Below are positions 42,038 to 51,291 of a stretch of 64,000 nucleotides of DNA, in pieces. Position numbers and translations under genes: made by a program. The notes below the pieces were generated by a model. It was not told the DNA's origin. It did no database searches and saw only the letters and a list, made by a program, of their open reading frames with translations. The stretch's first letter is position 1, and each line of letters starts with the position of its first letter. The DNA comes from JANOZM01 sp031429355 (GTDB taxonomy: Bacteria; Pseudomonadota; Gammaproteobacteria; Burkholderiales; Burkholderiaceae_E): the NCBI GenBank assembly GCA_031429355.1, contig JANOZM010000021.1, forward strand, positions 124,001 to 188,000, in the 5' to 3' direction.

Positions 42038-43774
42038 TTAAAAAATATCCGGTTCTGGGCTAGCGTCGCTGCCCGTTAAAAAGTCGAGGTCGGCGCCAAG
42101 ATGGGCTTGTTGTACATGGCGTTTATAAAGTGCTGTGTAGCCACGTTGCTTTGTGGACGAACCACCTTTGTCTTGCTGATCTTGAATGAGTTTTTCGCGC
42201 CGTTGTTGTAACACTTCGGCAGCCACACGCAAGGTTAAACTGCGCGCCGTTAAATTCAATTCAATTTCATCGCCATCTTGCACTAACGCTAGCGGCCCAC
42301 CTATGGCCGATTCGGGGCAAACATGCAAAACACAAGTACCAAAATGCGTGCCACTCATGCGGGCGTCCGAGATTCGCAACATGTCACGCACACCTTGGGC
42401 TAACAATTTTTTAGGGATGGGTAAGTTTCCCCACTCGGGCATACCGGGGCCACCGACTGGCCCTGCGTTTTGCAACACCAAAACCGACTGGGCACTGACG
42501 TTTAAATTAGGGTCGTCAATCCGCGCACTTAAGTCGGCATGGTTTTTAAACACCAATGCGGGTCCGCGATGATGCAGCAATTGTGCGCTTGCCGCGGTCG
42601 GTTTAATAATCGCCCCATCGGGCGCTAAGTTGCCGGTTAATACTGCAATTGCGGGTTCACGGCTTAACGCGGTTTGCACGGTGCGAATCACATCGGTGTC
42701 GTAAATAACTGCAGCGCTAATATTTTGCCCCAAAGTTTTACCATTAACGGTTGGTGTTTCTAACTCAAGTTGCTCGCTAATTTGCGCAAGTAACGCTTGC
42801 AAACCACCTGCGCGATAAAAGTCCTCCATTAAATGCGCGCCAGCGGGCATTAAGTTTGCCAACAACGGAATAGTTTGATTCAAGCTTTCCCACAGTTGCA
42901 ACGGTAGGTCGATCCCTAAGCGCCCCGCCATTGCGGGTAAATGTACACACGCATTGGTAGACCCACCCAACGCCAACACGCAACGCATTGCATTACGAAA
43001 ACTAGCCAACGAAACTATTTGGCTTGGACAACGATCTTGCCAAACAAGTTGTACTGCTAGCTCGCCTGCCTCGGTACACATTCGTGGGTGGGCTGAATCG
43101 GCTGCCGGAATACTTTGTGCACCGGGCAAGGTCATGCCTAATACTTCGGCAACCGCCGTCATAGTAGAAGCCGTGCCCATCGTATTGCAAGTGCCCACCG
43201 TACGCGTCATGGCGCTTTCGATTGCAATCCAGTCTTGGTCGTTTAAACGCCCTGCTCTGCGTTCGGCCCAAAACTTTGCAGTGTGGGTTCCGGTGCCAAT
43301 TTTTTCACCTTTAAAATAGGCGTTGCCGGTAGCGCCAGCCGGTATGTACACCGCCGGGATATTCATACTAAATGCGCCCATTAACAACCCGGGCGTAGTT
43401 TTATCGCAGCCGCCCATTAGTACTGCACCGTCTACCGGATGCGAGCGCAATAATTCTTCGACTTCCATTGCCAAAAAATTGCGATACAACATCGTGGTGG
43501 GTTTGACCATCACCTCGCCCAACGACATCGCGGGTAGCTCTAACGGAAAGCCACCAGCGCGAATAATGCCTTCACGCACTTTGCTGGCCCGCTCGCGCAA
43601 GTGAACATGACAAGTCGAAATATCGCTCCATGTGTTAACGATGGCAATGACCGGGCGCTGCGCAAAATCTTCGCGCCGGTAGCCGGTTTGTTGCAATCGC
43701 GCGCGATGCGAGTAGCCACGCATCGTGTCTGGTGCAAGCCAACGTTGGCTACGCAATGATTCGACTGATTTCAA
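42038..43774 (-). CDS. IlvD/Edd-family sugar-acid dehydratase (probable xylonate dehydratase)
   Basis: A 578-residue Fe-S dehydratase. The Fe-S cluster Cys residues are in SDISTCHVHL, GGCDKTTPG and GTCNTMGTAS, as in pentonate dehydratases. The TTG start at 43774 is chosen because LRSQRW and MRGYSHRARLQ are conserved parts of the family. It converts an aldonic acid, most likely D-xylonate, to 2-keto-3-deoxy-xylonate. Context (alpha-xylosidase, lactonase, XylB-like dehydrogenase, aldolase) supports pentose use, but L-arabinonate is an alternative. It is the first gene of the minus-strand catabolic operon. Confidence 0.9.
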   Translation of the reverse strand: MKSVESLRSQRWLAPDTMRGYSHRARLQQTGYRREDFAQRPVIAIVNTWSDISTCHVHLRERASKVREGIIRAGGFPLELPAMSLGEVMVKPTTMLYRNFLAMEVEELLRSHPVDGAVLMGGCDKTTPGLLMGAFSMNIPAVYIPAGATGNAYFKGEKIGTGTHTAKFWAERRAGRLNDQDWIAIESAMTRTVGTCNTMGTASTMTAVAEVLGMTLPGAQSIPAADSAHPRMCTEAGELAVQLVWQDRCPSQIVSLASFRNAMRCVLALGGSTNACVHLPAMAGRLGIDLPLQLWESLNQTIPLLANLMPAGAHLMEDFYRAGGLQALLAQISEQLELETPTVNGKTLGQNISAAVIYDTDVIRTVQTALSREPAIAVLTGNLAPDGAIIKPTAASAQLLHHRGPALVFKNHADLSARIDDPNLNVSAQSVLVLQNAGPVGGPGMPEWGNLPIPKKLLAQGVRDMLRISDARMSGTHFGTCVLHVCPESAIGGPLALVQDGDEIELNLTARSLTLRVAAEVLQQRREKLIQDQQDKGGSSTKQRGYTALYKRHVQQAHLGADLDFLTGSDASPEPDIF

Positions 43775-43890
43775 GGTAAAAGGCTCCGGTGATAGGCCGA
43801 ACTGCGATAGTTTTGGCTCGTTATGACTATTTGCGGCAATTATGGCTTAAAAGCCAAATGCGCAGAAACGCAGCAAAGCTAGGCCGGAGC

Positions 43891-43903
43891 GTGCATATTG
43901 CAC
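43891..43903. promoter_or_regulatory. Palindrome in the divergent sugar promoter region
   Basis: GTGCA-TAT-TGCAC is a perfect 13-bp palindrome in the 168-bp gap between the divergent dehydratase and lactonase genes. It is a candidate operator for an unlinked sugar-responsive regulator; no regulator gene lies in the locus. Confidence 0.45.
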
Positions 43904-43942
43904 ATTGGTACAATCAAACGGAAACCGATCTAAAAACCTGTG

Positions 43943-44881
43943 ATGCCAAAAAACATGCTGAACCAAAATAATCCAAATTTAACCGTTATTACTGGCCCCG
44001 TAACACCAGTAAACGCGCCACTGGCCACATTAGGCGAGTGCCCGCGTTGGGACGAACGCACCAATTCGCTGTATTGGATTGATATCGATGGGCAAAAACT
44101 ATGGCATCTAGATACGTTAACGGGGGCATCAAAACACCGCGACATTGGTCAATCGATTGGTTGCTTTGCGTTACGCGAGCAAGGCGGCTTTATTTTGGGC
44201 CTTCGCAGCGGGTATGGTCGAATGGATCATTGGGATGCACCGATCGAGTTATTGCAATCGCCTAGTTGGGATCCGGCACTGGTTCGTTTTAATGATGGTC
44301 GCTGCGATCAACAAGGGCGTTTTTGGGCAGGCACGATGTTTGAGCCACGCACCCACAGAGGTGCAACCCTGTTTCGTTTGGATCCCGATTACACTTTCAG
44401 CGCGCACGCTAATCCGGTAACCGTAAGTAATGGTTTTGCTCAGTCTTATGATGGAACACAATCGTCCGATAATCAGTTTATTTATTGGGCCGACACACCC
44501 GAGCATGTGGTTTATCGCTACCCGTTTAATACCCAAAACGGCACCTTAGGCGAAGCAACCGAGTTTGTACGCTACCCACAAGGCGGTGGCCGACCCGATG
44601 GTGCATCGGTTGATAGCGCGGGCAACTATTGGATTGCCTTGTTTAATGGTTCTGCAGTGCAATGCATAAGCCCCAATGGCCAGTTACTGCACGAAGTTGC
44701 CATGCCCACAAAAAACATTACCTGCATTACTTTTGGTGGACCAGACCTTTGCACCGCTTACGTTACAACAGCACGCATCCGATTAAACGAAGATGAACTA
44801 AAGGCACAACCCCATGCTGGTGGCGTGTTTAGTTTTCGCACCAACATCCCTGGACTCATCGAACCAAGATTTTTAGGTTAA
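43943..44881 (+). CDS. SMP-30/gluconolactonase-type sugar lactonase
   Basis: A protein of about 312 residues with the six-bladed SMP-30 fold. Metal ligands are in place: Glu in LGECPRWDE, Asn in VSNGFAQSYDG, Asp in RPDGASVD; FNDGRCDQQGRFWAGTM is the family signature. It opens the pentono-lactone made by the neighbouring dehydrogenase. The start (ATG 43943, GTG 43940 or ATG 43955) is not certain. It is divergent from the dehydratase and two bases ahead of the SDR gene, so expressed with it. Confidence 0.9.
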   Translation: MPKNMLNQNNPNLTVITGPVTPVNAPLATLGECPRWDERTNSLYWIDIDGQKLWHLDTLTGASKHRDIGQSIGCFALREQGGFILGLRSGYGRMDHWDAPIELLQSPSWDPALVRFNDGRCDQQGRFWAGTMFEPRTHRGATLFRLDPDYTFSAHANPVTVSNGFAQSYDGTQSSDNQFIYWADTPEHVVYRYPFNTQNGTLGEATEFVRYPQGGGRPDGASVDSAGNYWIALFNGSAVQCISPNGQLLHEVAMPTKNITCITFGGPDLCTAYVTTARIRLNEDELKAQPHAGGVFSFRTNIPGLIEPRFLG

Positions 44882-44883
44882 AA

Positions 44884-45675
44884 ATGAAGCTTACTAACAC
44901 TTACCCGAGCCTTGCGAACAAGCGCATTTTAATAACAGGTGGCGCCAGCGGTATTGGAGAAATTATTGTTCGGGCATTCGCCGAGCAAAAGGCCATTGTT
45001 TCGATTATTGATATTGATATAGCAGCCGCTAACGCTTTAAAGGCCGAACTTAAAGCGAATCAAATTTATTGCTTTGAGTGCGACGTCAGTCAGCATGCGC
45101 AGTTACAACAAACCATTGTAAATGCCCACCAATTGATGGGCGGGTTAGATGTTCTTGTTAATAACGCGGCTAATGATGTACGTCATGCGTGGGATGCGGT
45201 TACACCTGAATTTTGGGCCGATAATTTGGCGTTAAATTGTGGTTCGCAGTTTTTTGCGATGCAGGCGGCGGCTAAGTTAATGATGGCGAAAGTTGTAGCA
45301 AGTTCAGGCAGCGAAAATACAAGTTTAAAAGGCAGCATCATTAATTTAGGATCAGTGTCGTGGATGCGTAGGCGCCCTGGCATGGTGGGCTACACCAGCA
45401 GCAAAGCCGCAATACATGGAATGACCCGCACGATGGCGCAAGAGCTTGGCCCACACGGCATTCGTGTCAATTGTGTTGTGCCCGGTGCAATTAAAACGCC
45501 GAAGCAAGATCGCTTGGTGGTTACACCAGAACTTGAAAAACAATTTATCGACAACCAAGCGCTTAAATTTCGCTTGGTTAGCGAAGATGTTGCCGCTATG
45601 GCTTTGTTTTTAGCTAGCGATGATGCGCGGGCTTGTGCTGGGCAGGCGTTTATTGTTGATGGGGGGATTAGTTAG
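44884..45675 (+). CDS. SDR-family sugar dehydrogenase (D-xylose 1-dehydrogenase-like)
   Basis: A 263-residue short-chain dehydrogenase. TGGASGIGE binds NAD(P), NNAAND follows, and the catalytic Ser in GSVSW and Tyr-Lys in YTSSK are present. The VVPGAIKTPKQ and FLASDDARACAGQ segments closely follow Caulobacter XylB-type xylose dehydrogenases. It would oxidise the xylose freed by the GH31 enzyme to xylonolactone. Its last 66 bases overlap, tail to tail, the last gene of the second Tad locus. Confidence 0.9.
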   Translation: MKLTNTYPSLANKRILITGGASGIGEIIVRAFAEQKAIVSIIDIDIAAANALKAELKANQIYCFECDVSQHAQLQQTIVNAHQLMGGLDVLVNNAANDVRHAWDAVTPEFWADNLALNCGSQFFAMQAAAKLMMAKVVASSGSENTSLKGSIINLGSVSWMRRRPGMVGYTSSKAAIHGMTRTMAQELGPHGIRVNCVVPGAIKTPKQDRLVVTPELEKQFIDNQALKFRLVSEDVAAMALFLASDDARACAGQAFIVDGGIS

Positions 45676-46752
45676 CGTCCAATCTTTACCGATCACCAAC
45701 TGGGCATCGGTTCCCGTTGGCAAGTATCCTTTAGACTTAGTACTAATCCGCACGACTTTATAAACCTGCCGACTGCCCATATTGCTCGCTAAAACCTTGG
45801 CATCTAAGCTAACGCCGTCGCGCAAATACAAAACAGTCTCTTGTTGGTTGAAATTTTTATAATCGGTACAACTGGCTTGGATAACGGTTGCCCCTGCACC
45901 AACCCCGCTCAAGATACTGGCTTGTCCGCAAGCAAGACCTTTTTTGCCATTTCCGTTAGCAACACTCAGCCGCACAGTCGGCGCAGGTTTGATTTTTCGC
46001 GCTACATCGGTTTTAGTACTGATGTGAACGCGAGGCAGTATGGCAACTTCCGGCCTTGGTGGTTGCGCAGGCTTGGGTGTAGTTACAGGGGCAATTAGCG
46101 AAAGTTGGTAGACATTCGGCGCAATCTGCGATAACTGCGAAGTCGGTAAAATCCGCTCGAAGCCCTGGGGCAACGACATTGGCGTTACATCAATACGCCG
46201 ACGTTCCGACCGATCCGTCTCGGCCTTTAAGCCTTGCACTTCGCCAAGATAAACAACTGACGGTGGTCGGTCTAAAGCAGCAACTTCGGTTACCAAATCA
46301 TTACTCACGGCTAGTCGACGGTCTAAACCACTTGCGTTTGCAAGCTTGGAAATTTTGGCAAGGTTACGAGCAACCACCAGATCATCCGGTGACATACGAG
46401 CTGCTACTTGAATGGCCTCGTAGGCCTCGTCGTATCGACCCTGTTCGAACAACACCACGGCGACACCATTGCGTGCATCCATCGACAATGGATTTAGTTT
46501 TAAAACTTTTTTAAATTGAATCATGGCTAAATCGAATTCGCCACGCTCAAATTCAGCGCGACCCAATTGATAGATTTGTTGAATTTTTGAAGATTCACTC
46601 ATCGCTGTTGCATTTTGCGAATCCTTGAAAGAAACCGAATCTGGGGCAGTTGCCGCGCAACCAATCAAAACAACAGCTGATGCGAACGGCGCTAGCTGAC
46701 TTATTTTGGATGAACGAAGTAAACGACTCAACATTTGCAATGGTTGTTTCAT
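45610..46752 (-). CDS. tadD: TadD-like TPR lipoprotein with LytR_C domain
   Basis: A 380-residue lipoprotein from the ATG at 46752 (AGG ribosome site upstream). The lipobox is VVLIGC. Residues about 55-140 hold two TPR motifs (GEFDLAMIQFKKVLKLNP, GRYDEAYEAIQVAARMSP). The C-terminal ~100 residues (VRLSVANGNGKKG...) resemble the LytR_C domain of cell-wall proteins. TadD is an outer-membrane lipoprotein that helps secretin assembly; the LytR_C part may bind peptidoglycan. Its C-terminus overlaps the SDR gene on the other strand by 66 bases. Confidence 0.85.
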   Translation of the reverse strand: MKQPLQMLSRLLRSSKISQLAPFASAVVLIGCAATAPDSVSFKDSQNATAMSESSKIQQIYQLGRAEFERGEFDLAMIQFKKVLKLNPLSMDARNGVAVVLFEQGRYDEAYEAIQVAARMSPDDLVVARNLAKISKLANASGLDRRLAVSNDLVTEVAALDRPPSVVYLGEVQGLKAETDRSERRRIDVTPMSLPQGFERILPTSQLSQIAPNVYQLSLIAPVTTPKPAQPPRPEVAILPRVHISTKTDVARKIKPAPTVRLSVANGNGKKGLACGQASILSGVGAGATVIQASCTDYKNFNQQETVLYLRDGVSLDAKVLASNMGSRQVYKVVRISTKSKGYLPTGTDAQLVIGKDWTLTNPPINNKRLPSTSPRIIAS

Positions 46753-46772
46753 GGCGACCTCAGAGTTAAACA

Positions 46773-47723
46773 CTAGCGATTCATGTTTTCAAAAGTGTTC
46801 AATATTTGAATAAACGCTGGTCCTAGCAAAACCAACAATAGGGAGGGGAAAATCATAAAAATAAGCGGAAACAGGAGCTTTAACGGAATTTTCGCAGCAG
46901 TCTCTTCAGCGCGCAGGCGCCTGCGAAGGCGCAGCTCATCTGAGTGCACTCTTAAAGAATCCGCGATGCTTGTGCCAAATTTGTCCGCTTGCAAAATCAT
47001 TGCCGCAAACATGTGTATTTCAGAGACTCCAGTTCGGGCTGCGAAATTGCGTAATGCTCTTTCGCGCGTTGCGCCCATCCGCAACTCAATCCCAATCAAG
47101 TTCATTTCATCGGCTAGGGCCGGGCTTCGAACCGCCATCTCCTTGCAGGTTCGTGCAATAGCCATGTCGAGACCCAAACCAGCCTCAACACACACCACCA
47201 TTAAATCAATACCATCCGGGAAGGACTCGAAAATTTCCCGTTGTCGAATGCGTTGAGCACGCGCCAAAAAAACCGAAGGCAAGTAGTAACCAACAGCCGC
47301 TAAAAAAAGTAACGCGAACATCATTTTGTTCGGTGAAATAGTTACGCCGCTTAAGCGCATTCCAATAAGTGCGATAAATGGCAAAATCAACGCAATGATT
47401 GCTTTAAGGCCAAAGTACAAGGGTAAAGTAGACGGGTTACGCCAACCCGCCTGCGCAAACTTTGCGCGAATCCCGGAAATATCGCCAAGATCACTTGGTT
47501 TAGACAACTTAGCAAAGGGTTCAACGATGCGGCTCAACCAAGTAGTAAAGCCGTTGCCGACACTCGAGGTAAGCCCAGTTAATCCAGTTGTACCAGCATT
47601 AACAACCCGGCCCCGTACTTCTACTGTTCGCAGCACAATCATTGCGACGCCGCCAATCGCGAGCATAACCGTCAGGGCAATCAAACCAACGACCAACATT
47701 TGCGCAATCGATAAACTAGCCAT
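46773..47723 (-). CDS. tadC: Tad platform protein TadC (locus 2)
   Basis: A 316-residue inner-membrane protein with an N-terminal span, two central spans, the T2SS F domain (FESFPDGIDLMVVCVEAGLGL) and C-terminal spans (IPLKLLFPLIFMIFPSLLLVL). It forms the inner-membrane platform with TadB. Three bases separate it from tadB. Confidence 0.93.
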   Translation of the reverse strand: MASLSIAQMLVVGLIALTVMLAIGGVAMIVLRTVEVRGRVVNAGTTGLTGLTSSVGNGFTTWLSRIVEPFAKLSKPSDLGDISGIRAKFAQAGWRNPSTLPLYFGLKAIIALILPFIALIGMRLSGVTISPNKMMFALLFLAAVGYYLPSVFLARAQRIRQREIFESFPDGIDLMVVCVEAGLGLDMAIARTCKEMAVRSPALADEMNLIGIELRMGATRERALRNFAARTGVSEIHMFAAMILQADKFGTSIADSLRVHSDELRLRRRLRAEETAAKIPLKLLFPLIFMIFPSLLLVLLGPAFIQILNTFENMNR

Positions 47724-47726
47724 ACT

Positions 47727-48701
47727 TCAGACCCTTATCTTTACGATTCGGAACATCCAATAAATCCCTAGAATCATCATAATTGCACAGGTATAAACTA
47801 GGTTCAAACCTTTAGGATCACTGAACAAAATCGAAGTAAACTTAGGGTTCACAACGTTCATCATCAGGCCCGTGCAAATAGGCAATGCGGTCAAAATGTA
47901 GGCCGACATTTTACCCTCAGCGGAAAGCACTCTTACTTTGCCGTATAACGCCAATCGGTCACGAACCAAACGACTGATATTTTTAAGAACCTCAACTAAG
48001 TTGCCACCAGTTTCACGCTGTAGCAAGACAGCAATTACAAAAAATCGTACATCATCCGAAGGCGCTCGGTTTGCCAAATTCATAAACGCCGCTTCCGCAG
48101 GCACTCCAAAATTTAACTCCTCGGACAAAATTTTAAATTCTTGCGCAACCGGCCCTGTTAACTCTTCGCCCACCATCTGCAAAGCCGAAGAAAAACCGTG
48201 CCCAGCCTGCATACCCCGCGAAATTAAATCAATGGCTTCTGGCAGGTCTCGTTCAATTGTATCTAAGCGTTTGTTGCGCTTCGAGGCGAGGTACAAATAT
48301 GGAACTACGCCTGCAAACGCAGCGATTGCCATCGCAAACCAAAGCGGCACCGGGGTACCCACTTTCAGACCCATTAATGCAAAAAGCGCAACGCCGAGCG
48401 ATACGGCGACAAACATCGAGAGCGAAATACCAATACCGCTTTGTTCAACAAACCGATCTAACCCGCCAAATCGCGGTAGCGACAAAATAAAACGATCTAA
48501 GGGACTTAAATTGCCCCTCCCACTTTTTAACAAGCGAGCCGCCTCATCAGACGAACCGCCTGCCGATAAATTGCGAAGTCGCTCCTCAAGACGTTTGGCT
48601 TCTGGGCCCCGCTGTTCGTTCCACAATAAGTACACCCCTTCGAGCAGCAAAACACCAGCAACGAAGGCTAGAACCAAAAATATTGCGAAACCCAAATTCA
48701 T
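47727..48701 (-). CDS. tadB: Tad platform protein TadB (locus 2)
   Basis: A 324-residue membrane protein with an N-terminal span, two central spans, the T2SS F domain (ERDLPEAIDLISRGMQAGHGF; FFVIAVLLQRETGGNL) and C-terminal spans. It pairs with TadC as the platform for the TadA motor. Its ATG overlaps the tadA stop. Confidence 0.93.
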   Translation of the reverse strand: MNLGFAIFLVLAFVAGVLLLEGVYLLWNEQRGPEAKRLEERLRNLSAGGSSDEAARLLKSGRGNLSPLDRFILSLPRFGGLDRFVEQSGIGISLSMFVAVSLGVALFALMGLKVGTPVPLWFAMAIAAFAGVVPYLYLASKRNKRLDTIERDLPEAIDLISRGMQAGHGFSSALQMVGEELTGPVAQEFKILSEELNFGVPAEAAFMNLANRAPSDDVRFFVIAVLLQRETGGNLVEVLKNISRLVRDRLALYGKVRVLSAEGKMSAYILTALPICTGLMMNVVNPKFTSILFSDPKGLNLVYTCAIMMILGIYWMFRIVKIRV

Positions 48702-50068
48702 GCGGCTCTCTTAACGGTATAAATTTTGCTCGGATCAAAGAGACCATCTGAAACTTCCACGCCGTGAGCACGTAGCCGTTCGATAAACTTTGGGCGCACA
48801 CCCGTTGCTTTATAGGCACCAACAACATAGCCGTTTTTATCAAGACCTTGTTGTTGAAAAACGAAAATGTCTTGTGCGCTTAGCATTTCGCCTTCCATGC
48901 CTGTAATTTCGGTTAAGGAAATCAGCTTGCGAGTGCCATCACTCATACGGGCGATCTGCACAACTACGTGAATAGCAGAAGCAATTTGTTGGCGCATTGC
49001 CTTTGGACTTAGGGGCATTCCTGCCATACCAATCATGTTCTCAAGTCGGGCTAAAGCATCACGGGCCGTATTCGCATGAATGGTGCTCATCGAACCTTCG
49101 TGTCCTGTATTCATGGCCTGTAACATATCAAAAGCTTCTGAGCCGCGGGCTTCGCCCAAAATAATTCGATCTGGTCGCATCCTTAAAGCATTTTTAACCA
49201 GTGCCCGCTGATCGACCTCGCCGCGCCCTTCAATATTTGGGGGGCGCGTTTCTAAACGTACAACATGCGGTTGTTGCAAACGCAATTCAGCCGCATCTTC
49301 AATCGTAATAACCCGCTCTTCGATCGGAATCGATGCCGATAAGGCGTTTAGCAGAGTCGTCTTACCAGATCCGGTTCCACCGGAAACTAAAACATTTAAT
49401 CGACCCTTCACAACACCTTGCAACAGCTCCGAAATTTCGGGCGTCATTGAAGCGTTTCGCACGAGATCGTGCAGCCCCAATGGCCGAACAGAAAATTTAC
49501 GAATTGATAGCGTGGCACCGTCCAAAGCAAGCGGCGCAATAATTGCATTCACGCGTGAACCGTCAGGCAAGCGCGCATCAACCATTGGGCTTGACTCGTC
49601 AATCCGCCGTCCCACTTTTGAAACAATTTTGTCGATGATTTTTAAAAGATGCGCATTGTTATCAAATCGAACATTCGAAGCTTCTAGGACGCCGGCACGT
49701 TCAACAAAGATTTTTTGTGGCCCATTGACTAAAATATCGGAAATAGTCGGGTCTGCTAATAAAACCTCAAGCGGGCCAAATCCTAGTACCTCGTTTTCAA
49801 TGTCTTGGGCTATTTGTCGACGCTCGCTACTGTTTAGCGCCAAACCCTTCTCTTGAATCAACATTTCAGTGGTAGCGCGTAGCTCGTCTTTTAGCCGCTG
49901 CGCCCCAAGGCGATTGATTGCATCTAGGTCAATACGCTCCAACAGCTGCAAGTGTAAGGCTGCCTTTAATTCAGCATAGGCGCTACCGGCAATCGAATTG
50001 CGAGTAGCGTGGTCGCCAAAGTTACCTTGCGTTGTTCCGTTGTCCCCAATTAGGTCGCGTAGGCTCAT
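48698..50068 (-). CDS. tadA: TadA/CpaF motor ATPase (locus 2)
   Basis: From the ATG at 50068, which overlaps the tadZ stop (ATGA), the protein has 456 residues. LGPLEVLLADPTISDILVNG is the CpaF N-terminal domain; Walker A SGGTGSGKTTLLN, RMRPDRIILGEARGSEAFD and the HANTARD box follow. It powers Flp pilus assembly and, unlike the first-locus paralogue, has no FHA domain. Confidence 0.95.
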   Translation of the reverse strand: MSLRDLIGDNGTTQGNFGDHATRNSIAGSAYAELKAALHLQLLERIDLDAINRLGAQRLKDELRATTEMLIQEKGLALNSSERRQIAQDIENEVLGFGPLEVLLADPTISDILVNGPQKIFVERAGVLEASNVRFDNNAHLLKIIDKIVSKVGRRIDESSPMVDARLPDGSRVNAIIAPLALDGATLSIRKFSVRPLGLHDLVRNASMTPEISELLQGVVKGRLNVLVSGGTGSGKTTLLNALSASIPIEERVITIEDAAELRLQQPHVVRLETRPPNIEGRGEVDQRALVKNALRMRPDRIILGEARGSEAFDMLQAMNTGHEGSMSTIHANTARDALARLENMIGMAGMPLSPKAMRQQIASAIHVVVQIARMSDGTRKLISLTEITGMEGEMLSAQDIFVFQQQGLDKNGYVVGAYKATGVRPKFIERLRAHGVEVSDGLFDPSKIYTVKRAA

Positions 50069-51252
50069 ACGGGCTTCCGAGTACCAAATAATTGGCCCAA
50101 CCACTTGGTAGAAGCTACTTGTGTAATTTCTTGAGGGCTTATATGACTTGCCAGCTCGTTAATCGCTTTACTTAAGGGGTCTTTTGGCGCGTGATCTAAA
50201 ATCGAAACACCATGATTAGCCGTGTGAACGGCAGCTGGCCAAGAATTGGGAATCAAGTGCTTAATATTGACTCCTAACGCCTTTTGAACATCTTCAGCAC
50301 CAATATCACCACCCTTTTGTACTCGGTTTGCAACCAAGCGAACTTTATCTCTCGGGTACCCAAGATTATTCATCAAGTTTAATAATCGTTTGCTGTCTTG
50401 GATTGACGGAATACTTAATTGCATAACAACATAAATTTCGTCGCACAAATCAAGCGCTTTGACCGAAACGGCATCAATCCCTCGGCCTATATCCAGCAGA
50501 GTAAAGTCAAACGTACTACGACTGGTGGTAATTAGTTGCTCAATGACAATGGGTTTTATTTCCATCGCCCGTTCTGGTGTATCCGGCCCCGGCAATGCCC
50601 ATAGTCCGGTCTGAATAGGCATCATTAGGGCCTTTAAAAATTCCGAATCGGCGCGATCAATTTGGCGTGCTAAGTCCGATAAAGTTACCGTTGGTTGGCG
50701 CTCCGTTAAATAAACTATCGCGTCACCAAATTGCAAATTTAAATCAAAAAACCCCACCGCCCGACCACGCTTGGCTAGGGCAGTTGCTAGGCTTGTTACC
50801 AAGAACGTAGCACCGCTGCCGCCCTTGGCTGATACAAACGCAATCGTCTTGCTTTTTTTTCCGCGACCGTTTAACGAAGCTGACCGATCCACTTGACGCG
50901 CAACGGCCTCTTTCAGTTCGCCATTGACAAGTGGCAATGGAACAATTTCCCGAACGCCGATTCGCATAGCGTTTAATAAAAACTCTGGCGAACGATCCGC
51001 AGCTAGCAAAATAAAAGCGGTTTGCGGCAAGTTTCGGATGGTCGATTCCAGCATTGCCAAGTCATCGCGATTAACACCGTTAAAATCCGCCACCACTACA
51101 TCCGGCCGATTTTTGTTTATGTCCGCCATTAAGGTTTGTTGATCCCCAGCTATCGTTGTAACTTGAATCGGTTCTGCCGTAGTCGGCACGTTTGCACTTA
51201 ACCGTTGCAAGTCGCCAGAGTGGGTCGCCATTAAAGACAGTTTCATGCTCAT
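50065..51252 (-). CDS. tadZ: TadZ/CpaE localisation ATPase
   Basis: A 395-residue protein with an N-terminal pseudo-receiver domain (DVVVADFNGVN, about residues 50-60) and a MinD/ParA-like domain. Its Walker A is deviant, SAKGGSGAT, with Ala at the usual lysine. FFDLNLQFGD and FDFTLLDIGRGID follow. TadZ places the Tad machine at the pole. Only the second locus has one. The gene overlaps tadA. Confidence 0.92.
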   Translation of the reverse strand: MSMKLSLMATHSGDLQRLSANVPTTAEPIQVTTIAGDQQTLMADINKNRPDVVVADFNGVNRDDLAMLESTIRNLPQTAFILLAADRSPEFLLNAMRIGVREIVPLPLVNGELKEAVARQVDRSASLNGRGKKSKTIAFVSAKGGSGATFLVTSLATALAKRGRAVGFFDLNLQFGDAIVYLTERQPTVTLSDLARQIDRADSEFLKALMMPIQTGLWALPGPDTPERAMEIKPIVIEQLITTSRSTFDFTLLDIGRGIDAVSVKALDLCDEIYVVMQLSIPSIQDSKRLLNLMNNLGYPRDKVRLVANRVQKGGDIGAEDVQKALGVNIKHLIPNSWPAAVHTANHGVSILDHAPKDPLSKAINELASHISPQEITQVASTKWLGQLFGTRKPV

Positions 51253-51291
51253 TTTTTTCTCACGGACGATAGACTCTTTTGCAATTCAAAA

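Noticed and set aside
43789..43971. Plus-strand 60-codon open frame in the divergent sugar promoter region
   Set aside because: It overlaps the lactonase start and the control region, has no domain and no good start; likely noise.
47938..48714. 258-codon plus-strand open frame opposite tadB
   Set aside because: Composition is basic and low in structure, it mirrors tadB entirely, and no domain is visible.
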